Notes: generated from the letters alone by a model not told the origin. 64,000 bases of DNA from DASPTR01 sp041481365 (GCA_041481365.1 JBGPBS010000001.1:1-64000), one strand, 5' to 3'. Positions 44,101 through 52,485 are shown, numbered from the stretch's first letter. Program-made: numbers and translations.

Positions 44101-44171
44101 TCAAGAGACGCCTGTATCCCTGCTACTCCTCCGCCCACTACCATGACTGCTCCAACTTTGGCATCCGCCAT
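41148..44171 (-). CDS. hdrA: Double-length HdrA (single protein, 1007 aa)
   Basis: The protein joins two flavoprotein modules. Residues 1-425 form an HdrA-like FAD and ferredoxin unit (VMVVGGGVAGIQAS; CNGCGLCAQKCP; CIGCGTCAEICK). Residues from about 435 begin a canonical HdrA: IGVFVCHCGINIGGVV, VVASCTPRTHEPLF, IRDQCSWVHMHDP, a second FAD site VIGGGVSGMTSA, and C-terminal CSGCRICEYLCP and CKGCGACGTACP. HdrA proteins bifurcate electrons from H2 to ferredoxin and the disulfide branch. It follows the long mvhD immediately (GGAGGTGGCCTAG ahead of ATG). The split pair upstream has the same overall content. Confidence 0.92.
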   Translation of the reverse strand: MADAKVGAVMVVGGGVAGIQASLDLADSGFKVYLVEQGPCIGGVMAQLDKTFPTNDCSMCILSPKLVATGRHPNITILTNAEITGLNGEAGNFEVKLRRKPRYIIEDKCNGCGLCAQKCPIEAVDTFNMGLGNRGAIYVEYPQAVPLKYMIDRERCIGCGTCAEICKANAVQYEQEETEGKLKVGSIILALGFETFDARLKSEYGYGRYPNVVTSIEFERILSASGPYGGLVLRPSDGEIPKKIAFVFCVGSRDYQLGNNYCSAACCMYGMKEAVIAKEHTPSKLDPTIFYMDMRSYGKEFDSYYERAQGEWGIRFVRSRVAGVTEDPKTGNLFVHYVENETPKEEEFDMVVLSIGMTAPKDAEKLAKNLGIKLNKYRFCDTETFSPVETSKLGIFVCGAFSAPKDIPESVAQASGAASKAMGIVASERGKLVKKKEYPPVRDVSKEEPRIGVFVCHCGINIGGVVNVPEVVRYARTLPNVAYAEANVYTCSQDTQKLIAEKIKQNNLNRVIVASCTPRTHEPLFKETVQEAGLNPYLFEMTNIRDQCSWVHMHDPKSATKKAKDLVRSIVAKAKLLKPLEKPLINVTPIGLVIGGGVSGMTSALELARQGFEVHLVEREKELGGHLRTIHYLLGENTNPKEKLDALAEEVMGNSKIHVYTSAEVTDIYGFVGNFKTKIKQHDGKEKEIEHGIVIVATGATEYTPKEYLYGTDQRIVTQHELEEKLSKGAFKAKSVLMIQCVGARNEERPNCARICCGQAIKNALKIKEVSPETEVYVLYKDMRAYGFKEDYYREAAMKGVLFINYDDERKPQVLNEEGRLAVIFWEPVLGQEVEVEPDTVVLSAATIPNPDNKHLAGMLKVPLTKEGSFLEAHMKLRPVDFATEGVFLCGMAHSPKYIDESISQACAAAARATTILSKDKLEMEGIVANVSEDLCSGCRICEYLCPYGAVELKEKEGKPIAHVIEALCKGCGACGTACPTKAITMGHFTTQEILAQVEAALTEATA

Positions 44172-44957
44172 CTAGGCCACCTCCAAAGCTCTATAGAGCG
44201 GGGTCGTACCCTCAATATGGTCCACTGTTATCATGTTCCTTCTCCGCATGTTCACGATCTGCTTGAGAACGGCCGCTGGCTCCAAGCAAGTTGCCTCGGA
44301 CAAGGCCTTGATTGAAAGAGGCTCAGTTTGTGTCAATAGATGAATCTTCTGCCGAAAGAACTCGGCTTCAACAACCTCGTCGAGCAACGAATCAAACTCT
44401 TCTTGCGAGACTTTCTCATCGTACACGTTGTTTTTCTCTGTCAACTCTCTTTCCCTTCCGACCAGAACTCTCAGCCTGAAATCTGAAGCAGCATTCCTTG
44501 CTGCTTCAAGGTTTTCAAGAACCTTCTGATCAGGCACTTTACCTGATGCGGGTGAGGGACCAAGCTTCTTTATCTGATCTGTGAATTCGGTCACTATTTG
44601 AGCAAACCTTTGACCCTCAGACGCTGAAACCCAGTCGAGTCTCAAGCGGTCTGGTCCTAAGCCCGTTAACGCTAGCAGCTTCTTCAGCATCTTGATCTTC
44701 CTTTCCTCGTACAGGTTTCCCTCGACATAGTGGCAATCAGCAGGGTGACATCCCAGGACAATCACGCCATCTGCTCCGCGCATGAAAACCTCTAGGGGAA
44801 TAATCGGGTCGATTCTTCCACTGCACATAACCCGGACAACCCTGATGTTTGAGGGATATTGTATTCTGCTGACGCCGGCCAAGTCTGCACCAGCATAGCT
44901 ACACCAGTTACATAAGAAACCGATGATCTTCGGCTCAAACGATTTCTTCTCACTCAT
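44172..44957 (-). CDS. MvhD-like subunit with C-terminal helical/winged domain (261 aa)
   Basis: Residues 1-145 are MvhD (MSEKKSFEPKIIGFLCNWCS, VMCSGRIDP, VLGCHPADCHYVEGN). The remaining 115 residues are extra: a charged helical linker (VLENLEAARNAASDFRLRVL) and a segment PLSIKALSEATCLEPAAVLK plus QIVNMRRRNMITVDHIEG that looks like a winged helix-turn-helix. A DNA-binding-like fold on an electron-transfer subunit is odd and may instead mediate protein contact or redox sensing. It stands between the split and fused hdrA genes, suggesting each HdrA has its own MvhD. Confidence 0.88.
   Translation of the reverse strand: MSEKKSFEPKIIGFLCNWCSYAGADLAGVSRIQYPSNIRVVRVMCSGRIDPIIPLEVFMRGADGVIVLGCHPADCHYVEGNLYEERKIKMLKKLLALTGLGPDRLRLDWVSASEGQRFAQIVTEFTDQIKKLGPSPASGKVPDQKVLENLEAARNAASDFRLRVLVGRERELTEKNNVYDEKVSQEEFDSLLDEVVEAEFFRQKIHLLTQTEPLSIKALSEATCLEPAAVLKQIVNMRRRNMITVDHIEGTTPLYRALEVA
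44854..44940 (-). repeat. 87-base perfect repeat, copy 2 (in long mvhD)
   Basis: This stretch is identical to 41048-41134 and lies at the same place in the long mvhD. The sharp edges of identity suggest recent recombination between the two genes. Confidence 0.9.
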
Positions 44958-44958
44958 T

Positions 44959-46659
44959 TCAGTCGCCTCCCAAGGCTGCAGTAGCCTCTGCTAAGACCTG
45001 CTTGTCGCTGAAATGCCTCATCGTTATGGCCTTTTCTGGACAACTTGCAGCGCAGACGCCGCATCCTTTGCAGAGAACGTCGTTGACTCTTGCTACTCCA
45101 CGCTCATCCTTTTGGATAGCATTATAAGGGCAAAGTTTGACGCAGGTTCCGCAGCCCGTGCACAGGACTTCATCGACTACGGAGGTTATGGCTTCCGTCC
45201 GCACTCGTTTCAGAGCCATGGGGATGCCTGCCCTTGAGGCAGCAGCATATGCCTGCGCGATGCTTTCAGGAATGGTCTTCGGGCTGTGAGCCGTTCCGCA
45301 GACGAATATTCCGTCCGTCGCGAAATCAACTGGCCTAAGTTTGACGTGAGCCTCAAAGAAGAAGCCGTCAGCTCCGATTGGAACCTTAAGCACCTTTGAA
45401 AGCTCTTTTGCGTCTCCAGTTTGAACCAGCGGAGTTGACAGAACGACGAGGTCAGCGTCAAGTTCAAGATTGTCATTAACTAGAATATCGCGCACTCTTA
45501 CGGTGCATTTTCCATTCGACTCAACGGCAACTTCTGGAGGATCCTCCGCATCAAACCTTATGAATTGAACAAAGCTCTCTCTGGCCTTTTGATAGCAATC
45601 TTCGAAATCCTTGCCGTACGTCTGCATGTCCCTGTAGAGTATCGACACCTCAGCGTCTGGATACAGCTTTTTGATTTCCAGGGCATTCTTGACCGCGGTG
45701 GCACAGCATATTCTTGAACAATAGTTACGGCCGCCTTCTTTCCCTTCTCTTGCACCGACGCATTGGATCATGACGACGTTCTTTGGATTCTTCAGCTTGC
45801 CCTCCTTCATGAGCCGCTCAAGCTCAAACTGAGTGACAACGTTCTTGCACTCGCCGTAACAGTACATTCCGCTGGGCTCGAAGACTTCCGCCCCCGTGGC
45901 CACGATTATCGTTCCAACGTCAAGCGCCTCATCCTTCCCTTCCTGATCCAGCGTAACCTTGAAGTTTCCTATGAAACCCTCAACGTTCTTAACCGTCGAT
46001 AGAATGTGCAAGGTGATGCTCGGATTTGACTTCACGGCTTGAACAAACTCCTCCACTATTTCCGATGACTGCATGTCAGTCGGATAGAGCTTACAAAGCT
46101 CATTCAGCTTGCCTCCAAGCGCTTCTTTCTTTTCAACAAGGTGAACCGAAAAACCCTGATGCGCAAGGCTGACCGCCGCACTCATTCCTGAGATGCCACC
46201 GCCTATAACAAGGGCTGATGGTTGAACTTCGATCTCCGGCTCTGTCTGAGGCTCAAGCAGAGCAGCCTTGGCGACCGCCATTCTAACAATCTCTTTGGCT
46301 TTCTCTGTTGCCTCAGCCGGCTCCTTCGCGTGGACCCAGCTGCAGTGCTCTCGGATGTTGGCCATATGGAACAGATACTTGTTCAAACCTGCCTCTTCAC
46401 AGGCACCTCTGAAAAGCGGCTCGTGAGTCCTGGGTGTACAAGAGGCCACGACCACTTGAGTAAGACCGTATTTCTTAATGGCCTCTTTGATCTTGCTTAA
46501 TCCTTCTGACGAACAAGTGTAAAGGTTACCTTCAGCATACGCAACGTTGGGCAACGACTTCGCGTATTTAACAACTTCTGGAACGTTAACCACAGAGCCT
46601 ATGTTGACCCCACAGTGGCAGACGAAAACGCCCACCTTAGGCTGTTTGTTCTCGCTCAT
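44959..46659 (-). CDS. hdrA: HdrA, canonical half of the split pair (566 aa)
   Basis: From ATG 46659, after AAAGGAGGCCAAGAG, the protein reads VGVFVCHCGVNIGSVVNVPE, CTPRTHEPLFRGACE, NIREHCSWVHAKEP, then an FAD site VIGGGISGMSAAVSL and C-terminal CTGCGTCVKLCP and CKGCGVCAASCP. It is a complete HdrA of methanogen type lacking only a further N-terminal module, which is supplied by the gene just upstream. The frame could extend to 46770, but that part is basic, unlike HdrA, and overlaps the upstream gene. Confidence 0.9.
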   Translation of the reverse strand: MSENKQPKVGVFVCHCGVNIGSVVNVPEVVKYAKSLPNVAYAEGNLYTCSSEGLSKIKEAIKKYGLTQVVVASCTPRTHEPLFRGACEEAGLNKYLFHMANIREHCSWVHAKEPAEATEKAKEIVRMAVAKAALLEPQTEPEIEVQPSALVIGGGISGMSAAVSLAHQGFSVHLVEKKEALGGKLNELCKLYPTDMQSSEIVEEFVQAVKSNPSITLHILSTVKNVEGFIGNFKVTLDQEGKDEALDVGTIIVATGAEVFEPSGMYCYGECKNVVTQFELERLMKEGKLKNPKNVVMIQCVGAREGKEGGRNYCSRICCATAVKNALEIKKLYPDAEVSILYRDMQTYGKDFEDCYQKARESFVQFIRFDAEDPPEVAVESNGKCTVRVRDILVNDNLELDADLVVLSTPLVQTGDAKELSKVLKVPIGADGFFFEAHVKLRPVDFATDGIFVCGTAHSPKTIPESIAQAYAAASRAGIPMALKRVRTEAITSVVDEVLCTGCGTCVKLCPYNAIQKDERGVARVNDVLCKGCGVCAASCPEKAITMRHFSDKQVLAEATAALGGD

Positions 46660-47975
46660 CTCTTGGCCTCCTTTGAAAGGCAGGCTATGGTCTCCGCTGC
46701 TCTTGCGGCCGCCCCGCTTGCCTGAGCAACGCTTTCTGGAATGTCCTTTGGGCTTTGGCAGTAACCGCAAATGTATATTCCAGCGACGTTTGTGTCAACT
46801 GGAGCTGTGAGCTGATTCTTGGACTTGAAGAATCCATACTCGTCAAGCTCTACGCCGGTCGCCTCGGCGATTTTCTTGTTGTCTACTTTTGGAATCAACG
46901 CTGGGCACAACACAACCATGTCAGCATCAAGCTTCTTCATGTTACAGCCTGCCTTGATGTCCTCATAATAGATTTGAAGACTCCTCGTTTTTGGATCTTC
47001 AGCGATTCCCCCGGGATGTGCCTTAATGTAATTCACGCTGTACTGGCTTTTTGCCCTGTCGACGAATTCTTGAAAGCCTTTACCGACTGCTCTCATGTCC
47101 ATGTACATGATGTAGACTTCAGTGTCGGGCATATGGTCTTTTGCCAAGATTGACTCCTTAGTCGCGTAGACACAGCACACGCTTGAGCAGTAGGGCAGTT
47201 CGCCCCGTTGGCTCCTCGAACCCACGCATTGAACGAAAACCAGGCTTTTGGGCTCTTTCCCGTCAGAAGGTCTAAGAAGGTGACCATCCGTGGGTCCAGA
47301 CGCGCATATCAGCCTCTCAAATTCCATCGAAGTAATCACGTTCTTGAACCGTCCATAGCCGTACTCCTTCATCGCTGAAGTATCGAAAGCGTCGAAGCCC
47401 GTCGCAAGAATTATCGAGGAGACGTTCAACACCTTTTCCTTCGGCTTTTGTTCATAATCTATAGCAGCTGAGGGGCAGATTTTCTGGCATACTTTGCAGA
47501 CGCCCTTCGTGAAGTATAGGCAGGTGTTTGGATCAATGGTGGCCACAAGGGGCACTGCCTGCTTGAAGGGCATGTATATGGCTTTTCTGTTTCCCAACCC
47601 CATGTCGAACTCATTTGGTGCCTTGACGGGACATTTCTCCATGCAGGTGCCACAGCCAGTGCATTTGTCAGCGGTCACGTACCTTGGTTTCTGTAAGACT
47701 TTGACCTTGAAGTCACCCTTATCACCGCGAACCTCCTTTACCTCTGAGTAAGTCAACATCGTAATGTTCGGATGTCTGAAGCATTCAATCATCTTCGGCG
47801 CCAGTATGCAGATTGAACAGTCAAGCGTTGGGAAAGTCTTGTCGAGCTGTGCCATCCGACCGCCTATGCTGGGTGTCTTTTCGACGAGGTAGACTTTGGT
47901 TCCGCGGTTAGCCAAGTCGAGGGACGCTTGTATTCCAGCTATGCCTCCGCCGATTATCAGAACCGAGTTTGACAT
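46656..47975 (-). CDS. HdrA-like FAD/ferredoxin module (439 aa), first gene of the operon
   Basis: The protein starts MSNSVLIIGGGIAGIQASLD and carries FAD-binding and ferredoxin parts (CTGCGTCMEKCP; then CLYFTKGVCKVCQKICP, a wider cluster motif), ending SVAQASGAAARAAETIACL. It matches residues 1-425 of the fused HdrA at 41148. It overlaps the next gene by ATGA, so both parts are made together and likely form one complex. The first gene in the run, it is preceded by GGAAGGGAG. It lacks the N-terminal CHCG region of true HdrA. Confidence 0.9.
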   Translation of the reverse strand: MSNSVLIIGGGIAGIQASLDLANRGTKVYLVEKTPSIGGRMAQLDKTFPTLDCSICILAPKMIECFRHPNITMLTYSEVKEVRGDKGDFKVKVLQKPRYVTADKCTGCGTCMEKCPVKAPNEFDMGLGNRKAIYMPFKQAVPLVATIDPNTCLYFTKGVCKVCQKICPSAAIDYEQKPKEKVLNVSSIILATGFDAFDTSAMKEYGYGRFKNVITSMEFERLICASGPTDGHLLRPSDGKEPKSLVFVQCVGSRSQRGELPYCSSVCCVYATKESILAKDHMPDTEVYIMYMDMRAVGKGFQEFVDRAKSQYSVNYIKAHPGGIAEDPKTRSLQIYYEDIKAGCNMKKLDADMVVLCPALIPKVDNKKIAEATGVELDEYGFFKSKNQLTAPVDTNVAGIYICGYCQSPKDIPESVAQASGAAARAAETIACLSKEAKR

Positions 47976-48202
47976 AGGTTGCGCTCCCTTCCGGTTTCTG
48001 GAGTGAATGAGTGAATTGATGAAGGTAAATAATCTTTACGTCTGAGGGAACTGTTTTTGATGATGTGTGGGCTGATCATTCGATCTTTGAGCATGAATAG
48101 GATTATCCCCCAGTATGACACGTGTCATATTGAGCCAAACACTCACTATACCTAATAAGGTTTCCCATGTGCAAGCAGAAATATCGACGAGCTAATCCGC
48201 TA

Positions 48203-51004
48203 CTAGCCCACGAGCGCTTCAGTCTTCTTCGATTCAACGACTTGCTCTTTAGGAGGTTCTGCTTGAACCTGAGGCCCTTCAATTTTCCTTGGTTCGGGAC
48301 ATTTCAACATTTCCTCCTCTTTCAGGTTGAGACCTCCTTTGGCCGTACCATCTTCCATGTACGTAACGGTGAAACCCATCTTTTTCATGAGGTTTATTGC
48401 CCTGTAATTATCCGGCAACATGATAGCAAAGAGGCCTTCAATTTTCATGTCCTTGCAGATTTCAATCGCATAGTCCACCAGTTTCGTTCCCAAGCCTAGG
48501 CCTTGCCATGGATCTGCGACGATGAAGGCAATTTCGCCAGTTTTGCCATCAGGTTCAAGACTCACCCTGACAACGCCCAGTATTCTTCGCCGTTCGTTTT
48601 CGGTCATTTCGGCAACGATGGCAATTTCCCGGTCATAATCGATATTGCAGTATCGAACTCTCGTCTCATGCGGCGTATCCTTGATTATCTGGAAAAACCT
48701 GTAGCGAATCGATTCTTCCGAGAAACTCTGGAACATTTCCAGCCAAAGATGTTCATCCTCAGGCTTGATAGGCCTCAACATCACGTGGCGTCCATCCCTG
48801 AGCTTCCACGCGGTTTCATACTTCTTCGGATAAGGAGTAATGACCAGATGCTGATGAGGCCCAAGCTTCTCAAACACTTTGTTCTTGTCCACGACGATGC
48901 GTGCGTCGAAAGCAAATGCCTCAGTGTCATTTATGAAAAGAGGGTTGATGTCAACCTCTTTCAGCTGTGGAAAATCGATAAGCATCTGGCTAAAATGCAC
49001 CATAATCTCCTCAAGCAGCTTAATGTTTGCAGCTGGAACGTTTCTGTACCCCTTTAGGAGCTGATAGACCTTCGTTTCCTCCATGATTCTTCTAACTAGG
49101 GTCTGATTCAACGGAGGCAACCCAAGCGAAAAATCTTTGAACAGCTCGACGCCTATGCCTCCCATGCCGAAAAGAATGACTGGCCCAAACAGCGGATCCG
49201 TTTTTGCTCCGATTATCACCTCATAGCCATGCTTCTTGATCATCCGCTGCATGGTTACGCCTAGGATTTCAGCGTCAGGTCTATACTGCTTGGCGCGCTG
49301 AATGATCCTCTCATAAGCCTCGCGGAGTTCAGTTTCATTGTTTATGTCAAGTACTACTCCGCCCGCATCAGTCTTGTGAACTATCTGAGGAGAGAGAATC
49401 TTCATGACAACGGGATAACCCATATCTTTTGCGAAGGCAATAGCTTGCTCCACATTCTGAGCGACTTTTGTCTTCACCACAGGAAAATTGTAGAACTCGA
49501 GGAAAGTCTTTGCCTCAGCCTCATTGAGTATTTCACGATTCTCCTTCGCCATATCCCTCATCATGACCATCAGCGGCCGCTTCGGAGGAGCCACATCCAC
49601 AGGGAGCTCTTCAGGCGTCTCATACAGCAGTTCAAGGTTGCTCTTGTACTGGTACATGTACATGTACGTTTTAACGGCCTGCTCAGGCGTCGAATAAGTT
49701 GGAATGTTGTTCTGATTGAAAACACGATTAGCCTCTTCTACGGTTCCGTAGCCCATAAAACTAGTCAGAATAGTCTTGTTCTGATAGGTCCGACTCTTGC
49801 AAAGCTCAGCGATGGTTCGGGCAATTTCAACGGGTTCGCCCACGGCCTGAGCCGTATAGATGATGAGGATACCGTCAATGTTCTCGTCGTTCAAACAAGC
49901 TTCAACAGTCGCCTTGTACCTGTCTGCTTTTGCATCTCCTAGAATGTCAATAGGGTTGCCTCTGCTCCAGTAGTGAGGCAGAAAGCTGTTTAGCGTTTCC
50001 ATGGTTTTGGGACTCAGCCTAGCCATTTTCCCTCCCCTGCCTATGATTGCATCTGTGGCCATCACACCAGGTCCGCCGGCATTCGTGATTATGGCTAAGT
50101 TTGGCCCTCGCGGAAGCGGCTGCGTGCCCAGAACCTCCGCACAGTTGAAGAGATCCGCGATTTCATCCACACGTACGATGCCAGCACGTCTGAACGCTTT
50201 GTCGTAGATTATATCTTCGCCAGTAAGCGAACCAGTGTGTGAAGCAGCAGCTTTGGCGCTTTCGCCGAACTTGCCAGCTTTTACGACGATTATAGGCTTG
50301 GATCTAGCGAAATGTCTCGCGGCGCTCATGAACTTGCGGGCATCCGTTAACCCTTCAACGTACATTAAGATGCTCTTGGTCTTCGGGTCTGTTCCAAAAT
50401 AATCAATCAGGTCTCCGAAATCAACGTCTATCATCGAGCCTATCGAGACGAAATTGCTGAAACCAATGTTCTCATGCATCGCCCAGTCCAGTATAGCAGA
50501 ACCGAGTGCACCGCTTTGGCTGATAAAAGCTACGTTGCCGGATTTGGGCATTCGGTTTATGAACGTTGCGTTCAAACCAATGCTGGGACGAACGATGCCT
50601 AGGCAGTTCGGTCCTATTATTCGCAGGCCATATTTGCTCTTCACCTCAAGAATTCGCTCTTCGAGGATCTTGCCTTCAGGACCTATCTCCTTGAAACCCG
50701 CGCTTATTATGATCAAGCCCATTATTCCAGCTTTTCCACACTGTTCCACTATGTCTGGAACGGTTCTTGCAGGCGTGGCAATCACCGCCAAGTCGACAGG
50801 TTCACGAATCTGCTCCACCGAAGAATAGGCTTTGTAACCCATGATTTCGGTCTTACGAATGTTGACCGGATAGACGTCCCCTTGAAACTTGAGCTCGATG
50901 AGGTTCTTCATCAAAGCATAGCCGACTGTTCCATCTTCATCGCTTGCGCCGACCACTGCTATGCTCTTGGGGTTGAAAATCTTGTTCAGATTCAGAGTAA
51001 CCAA
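48203..51004 (-). CDS. ADP-forming acyl-CoA synthetase fused to a GNAT acetyltransferase
   Basis: The 933-residue protein contains a CoA-binding and ligase alpha part (about 1-460; IAVVGASDEDGTVG, FISQSGALGSAI and the phospho-histidine loop AASHTGSLTGE), an ATP-grasp beta part (about 480-700; VHKTDAGGVVLDI) and a C-terminal GNAT domain (about 735-890; RYCNIDYDREIAIVAE, DPWQGLGLGTKLV). A proline-rich tail follows. Bacterial PatZ-type acetyltransferases have the same order but lost the ligase histidine; here His is present, so both activities are possible. The enzyme would make ATP from acetyl- or acyl-CoA. Start is TTG after GGAAGG. Confidence 0.9.
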   Translation of the reverse strand: MVTLNLNKIFNPKSIAVVGASDEDGTVGYALMKNLIELKFQGDVYPVNIRKTEIMGYKAYSSVEQIREPVDLAVIATPARTVPDIVEQCGKAGIMGLIIISAGFKEIGPEGKILEERILEVKSKYGLRIIGPNCLGIVRPSIGLNATFINRMPKSGNVAFISQSGALGSAILDWAMHENIGFSNFVSIGSMIDVDFGDLIDYFGTDPKTKSILMYVEGLTDARKFMSAARHFARSKPIIVVKAGKFGESAKAAASHTGSLTGEDIIYDKAFRRAGIVRVDEIADLFNCAEVLGTQPLPRGPNLAIITNAGGPGVMATDAIIGRGGKMARLSPKTMETLNSFLPHYWSRGNPIDILGDAKADRYKATVEACLNDENIDGILIIYTAQAVGEPVEIARTIAELCKSRTYQNKTILTSFMGYGTVEEANRVFNQNNIPTYSTPEQAVKTYMYMYQYKSNLELLYETPEELPVDVAPPKRPLMVMMRDMAKENREILNEAEAKTFLEFYNFPVVKTKVAQNVEQAIAFAKDMGYPVVMKILSPQIVHKTDAGGVVLDINNETELREAYERIIQRAKQYRPDAEILGVTMQRMIKKHGYEVIIGAKTDPLFGPVILFGMGGIGVELFKDFSLGLPPLNQTLVRRIMEETKVYQLLKGYRNVPAANIKLLEEIMVHFSQMLIDFPQLKEVDINPLFINDTEAFAFDARIVVDKNKVFEKLGPHQHLVITPYPKKYETAWKLRDGRHVMLRPIKPEDEHLWLEMFQSFSEESIRYRFFQIIKDTPHETRVRYCNIDYDREIAIVAEMTENERRRILGVVRVSLEPDGKTGEIAFIVADPWQGLGLGTKLVDYAIEICKDMKIEGLFAIMLPDNYRAINLMKKMGFTVTYMEDGTAKGGLNLKEEEMLKCPEPRKIEGPQVQAEPPKEQVVESKKTEALVG

Positions 51005-51163
51005 GACTGTAACCTTCCTATTCTAGAGTCGTCTTGTCTTGAGGCGAAAATTAAGCTTTACGACTTAGAAATACAATTTCAGCCCCGCGAGGATGCCAAG
51101 CCTTTGAAAGATCCGGCAGGCTTCGTATTCAGGATTTAAAGCGGCCAAGTGGAAAGAAGAAAC

Positions 51164-51173
51164 GTTATAAATT
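51164..51173 (+). promoter_or_regulatory. TATA box of the parvulin gene
   Basis: GTTATAAATT lies about 30 bases ahead of ATG 51196, typical archaeal spacing, and excludes the longer frame that starts at TTG 51172 inside the promoter. Confidence 0.5.
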
Positions 51174-51195
51174 GAAGAGGGCATATTTTCAGTTC

Positions 51196-51471
51196 ATGCC
51201 GGACAAAGTTCACTGCGCACACATTCTAGTCAAGACAGAAACAGAAGCTAAAACAATTCTCGAACGCCTTAGCAAAGGTGAAAAATTCTCGAACATAGCA
51301 AAGGAAGTTTCATCGTGCCCGTCCAAGAAGAACGGGGGGGATCTCGGAACCTTCGGTCGAGGAAAAATGGTGAAGGAATTCGAAACCGCAGCTTTCGCTA
51401 TCAACAAAGGACAAATCTCAGGCATAGTGAAGACAAAATTCGGTTACCATATTATCAAAAGACTGGAATGA
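51196..51471 (+). CDS. ppiC: Parvulin-type peptidyl-prolyl isomerase
   Basis: The 91-residue protein is a minimal parvulin: MPDKVHCAHILVKTETEAK, GEKFSNIAKEVSSCPSKKNG, GDLGTFGRGKMVKEFE and SGIVKTKFGYHIIKRL. These are the substrate-binding and catalytic segments of PpiC/Pin1 domains. It lacks a signal peptide and speeds proline isomerisation in the cytosol. It has its own TATA box and no operon partner. The length is normal for a stand-alone domain. Confidence 0.93.
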   Translation: MPDKVHCAHILVKTETEAKTILERLSKGEKFSNIAKEVSSCPSKKNGGDLGTFGRGKMVKEFETAAFAINKGQISGIVKTKFGYHIIKRLE

Positions 51472-51659
51472 CTATCAAGATCAAATACGGATAAACACCC
51501 AATTGGACCGCGGAAACCAAGGTGCTCGTTATCATCTTCTACATTCAGGGCAACTAGTGCAACAAACGCGCTAAACTTGACGTGAGCAAAGAGGTAAAGA
51601 GCCTGTTAAGGTTCATGACAGTTGAACCAATTCAGAAGTGTTGGAGGTGAGAATAGATT

Positions 51660-51809
51660 ATGGCTAGGGATCCCATTTGTGGAATGAATGTGGACGAAAA
51701 GACGGCTAAATTCAAGTCTGAACACAGGGGCAAAACCTTCTACTTCTGCGCCCAATCGTGCAAGGCCACGTTCGACAAGAACCCTGCAAAATATTCCAGC
51801 GGAAGCTAG
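51660..51809 (+). CDS. YHS-domain protein (49 aa)
   Basis: The product starts MARDPICGMNVDEKTAKF and continues FYFCAQSCKATFDKNPAKY, the YHS metal-binding domain as the entire protein. GGAGGTGAG stands about 13 bases ahead of ATG. It closely resembles the protein at 18425 and probably buffers or delivers a metal. It is convergent with the disulfide oxidoreductase gene that follows. Confidence 0.8.
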   Translation: MARDPICGMNVDEKTAKFKSEHRGKTFYFCAQSCKATFDKNPAKYSSGS

Positions 51810-51840
51810 GGAAAAAGATCCGATCCCCACCGATCGCACC

Positions 51841-52485
51841 CTAGGCAGAAGCAAGTATCACGTGTTCCAGAAACAGATCTTCCGGCAGAGCGCCCACAAA
51901 CTCCACTTTCTCATTTATGACAACTTTTGGAACGCCCACTACCCCGTACCTGAGAGCCAAATGCGGAAACTCGCCCGCATCAACAACGTCCGCCCTTATC
52001 AAGTCATTTTCTATCGCAAACTTATGGGCCGTAGCTGCCGCCACTGGGCAATGTGGACAAGTCAGAGTCACAAAAACCTGAATGTGAACCTTAGTCTTGA
52101 CCTCTTTGAGAAGCTCTCTGGTCTTATCTGAAATGTCGGTTCTTTCTCTCGAAACGTTCACCAAGGCTTCCGTTAGGGTTTGGAACTCGTAGCCAAAGGG
52201 AAACCCGAAATATCTAACTTGATGATCCTTTTCACCAATGATAGCGATCGCAGGAACTTTGTCTATCCCATACTCCTTAGCCTTGTCAGCGTCCGCGACA
52301 AAATCATAAATTTCAACTTTGATCTTTTCATTCAGTTCTGCCACTTCTTGAACTAGTTGTCTTGTCTCCGCGCAATATTTGCATTCAAGCTCCTGAGTAA
52401 ACATGAGTATTCTCACTGGTTTTTCCAGTTTTTTGGCAAGTTCATTCTTCAGGTGTTCCTTGTGCTCAGCGGGTATCAAACTCAT
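51841..52485 (-). CDS. pdo: Protein disulfide oxidoreductase (double glutaredoxin fold)
   Basis: The 214-residue protein has two thioredoxin-fold units, each with a CxxC: ECKYCAET near residue 34-41 and TCPHCPVA near 143-150, with VPAI and VPKVVI cis-proline loops. This is the archaeal PDO (glutaredoxin-like) family that forms, breaks and reshuffles disulfide bonds in the cytosol and can take electrons from thioredoxin reductase. Both active sites are complete. It stands alone on the minus strand. Confidence 0.92.
   Translation of the reverse strand: MSLIPAEHKEHLKNELAKKLEKPVRILMFTQELECKYCAETRQLVQEVAELNEKIKVEIYDFVADADKAKEYGIDKVPAIAIIGEKDHQVRYFGFPFGYEFQTLTEALVNVSRERTDISDKTRELLKEVKTKVHIQVFVTLTCPHCPVAAATAHKFAIENDLIRADVVDAGEFPHLALRYGVVGVPKVVINEKVEFVGALPEDLFLEHVILASA

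Noticed and set aside
46659..46770. N-terminal extension of the 566-residue HdrA.
   Set aside because: The extra 37 residues are basic and overlap the upstream gene; AAAGGAGG ahead of ATG 46659 marks the start.
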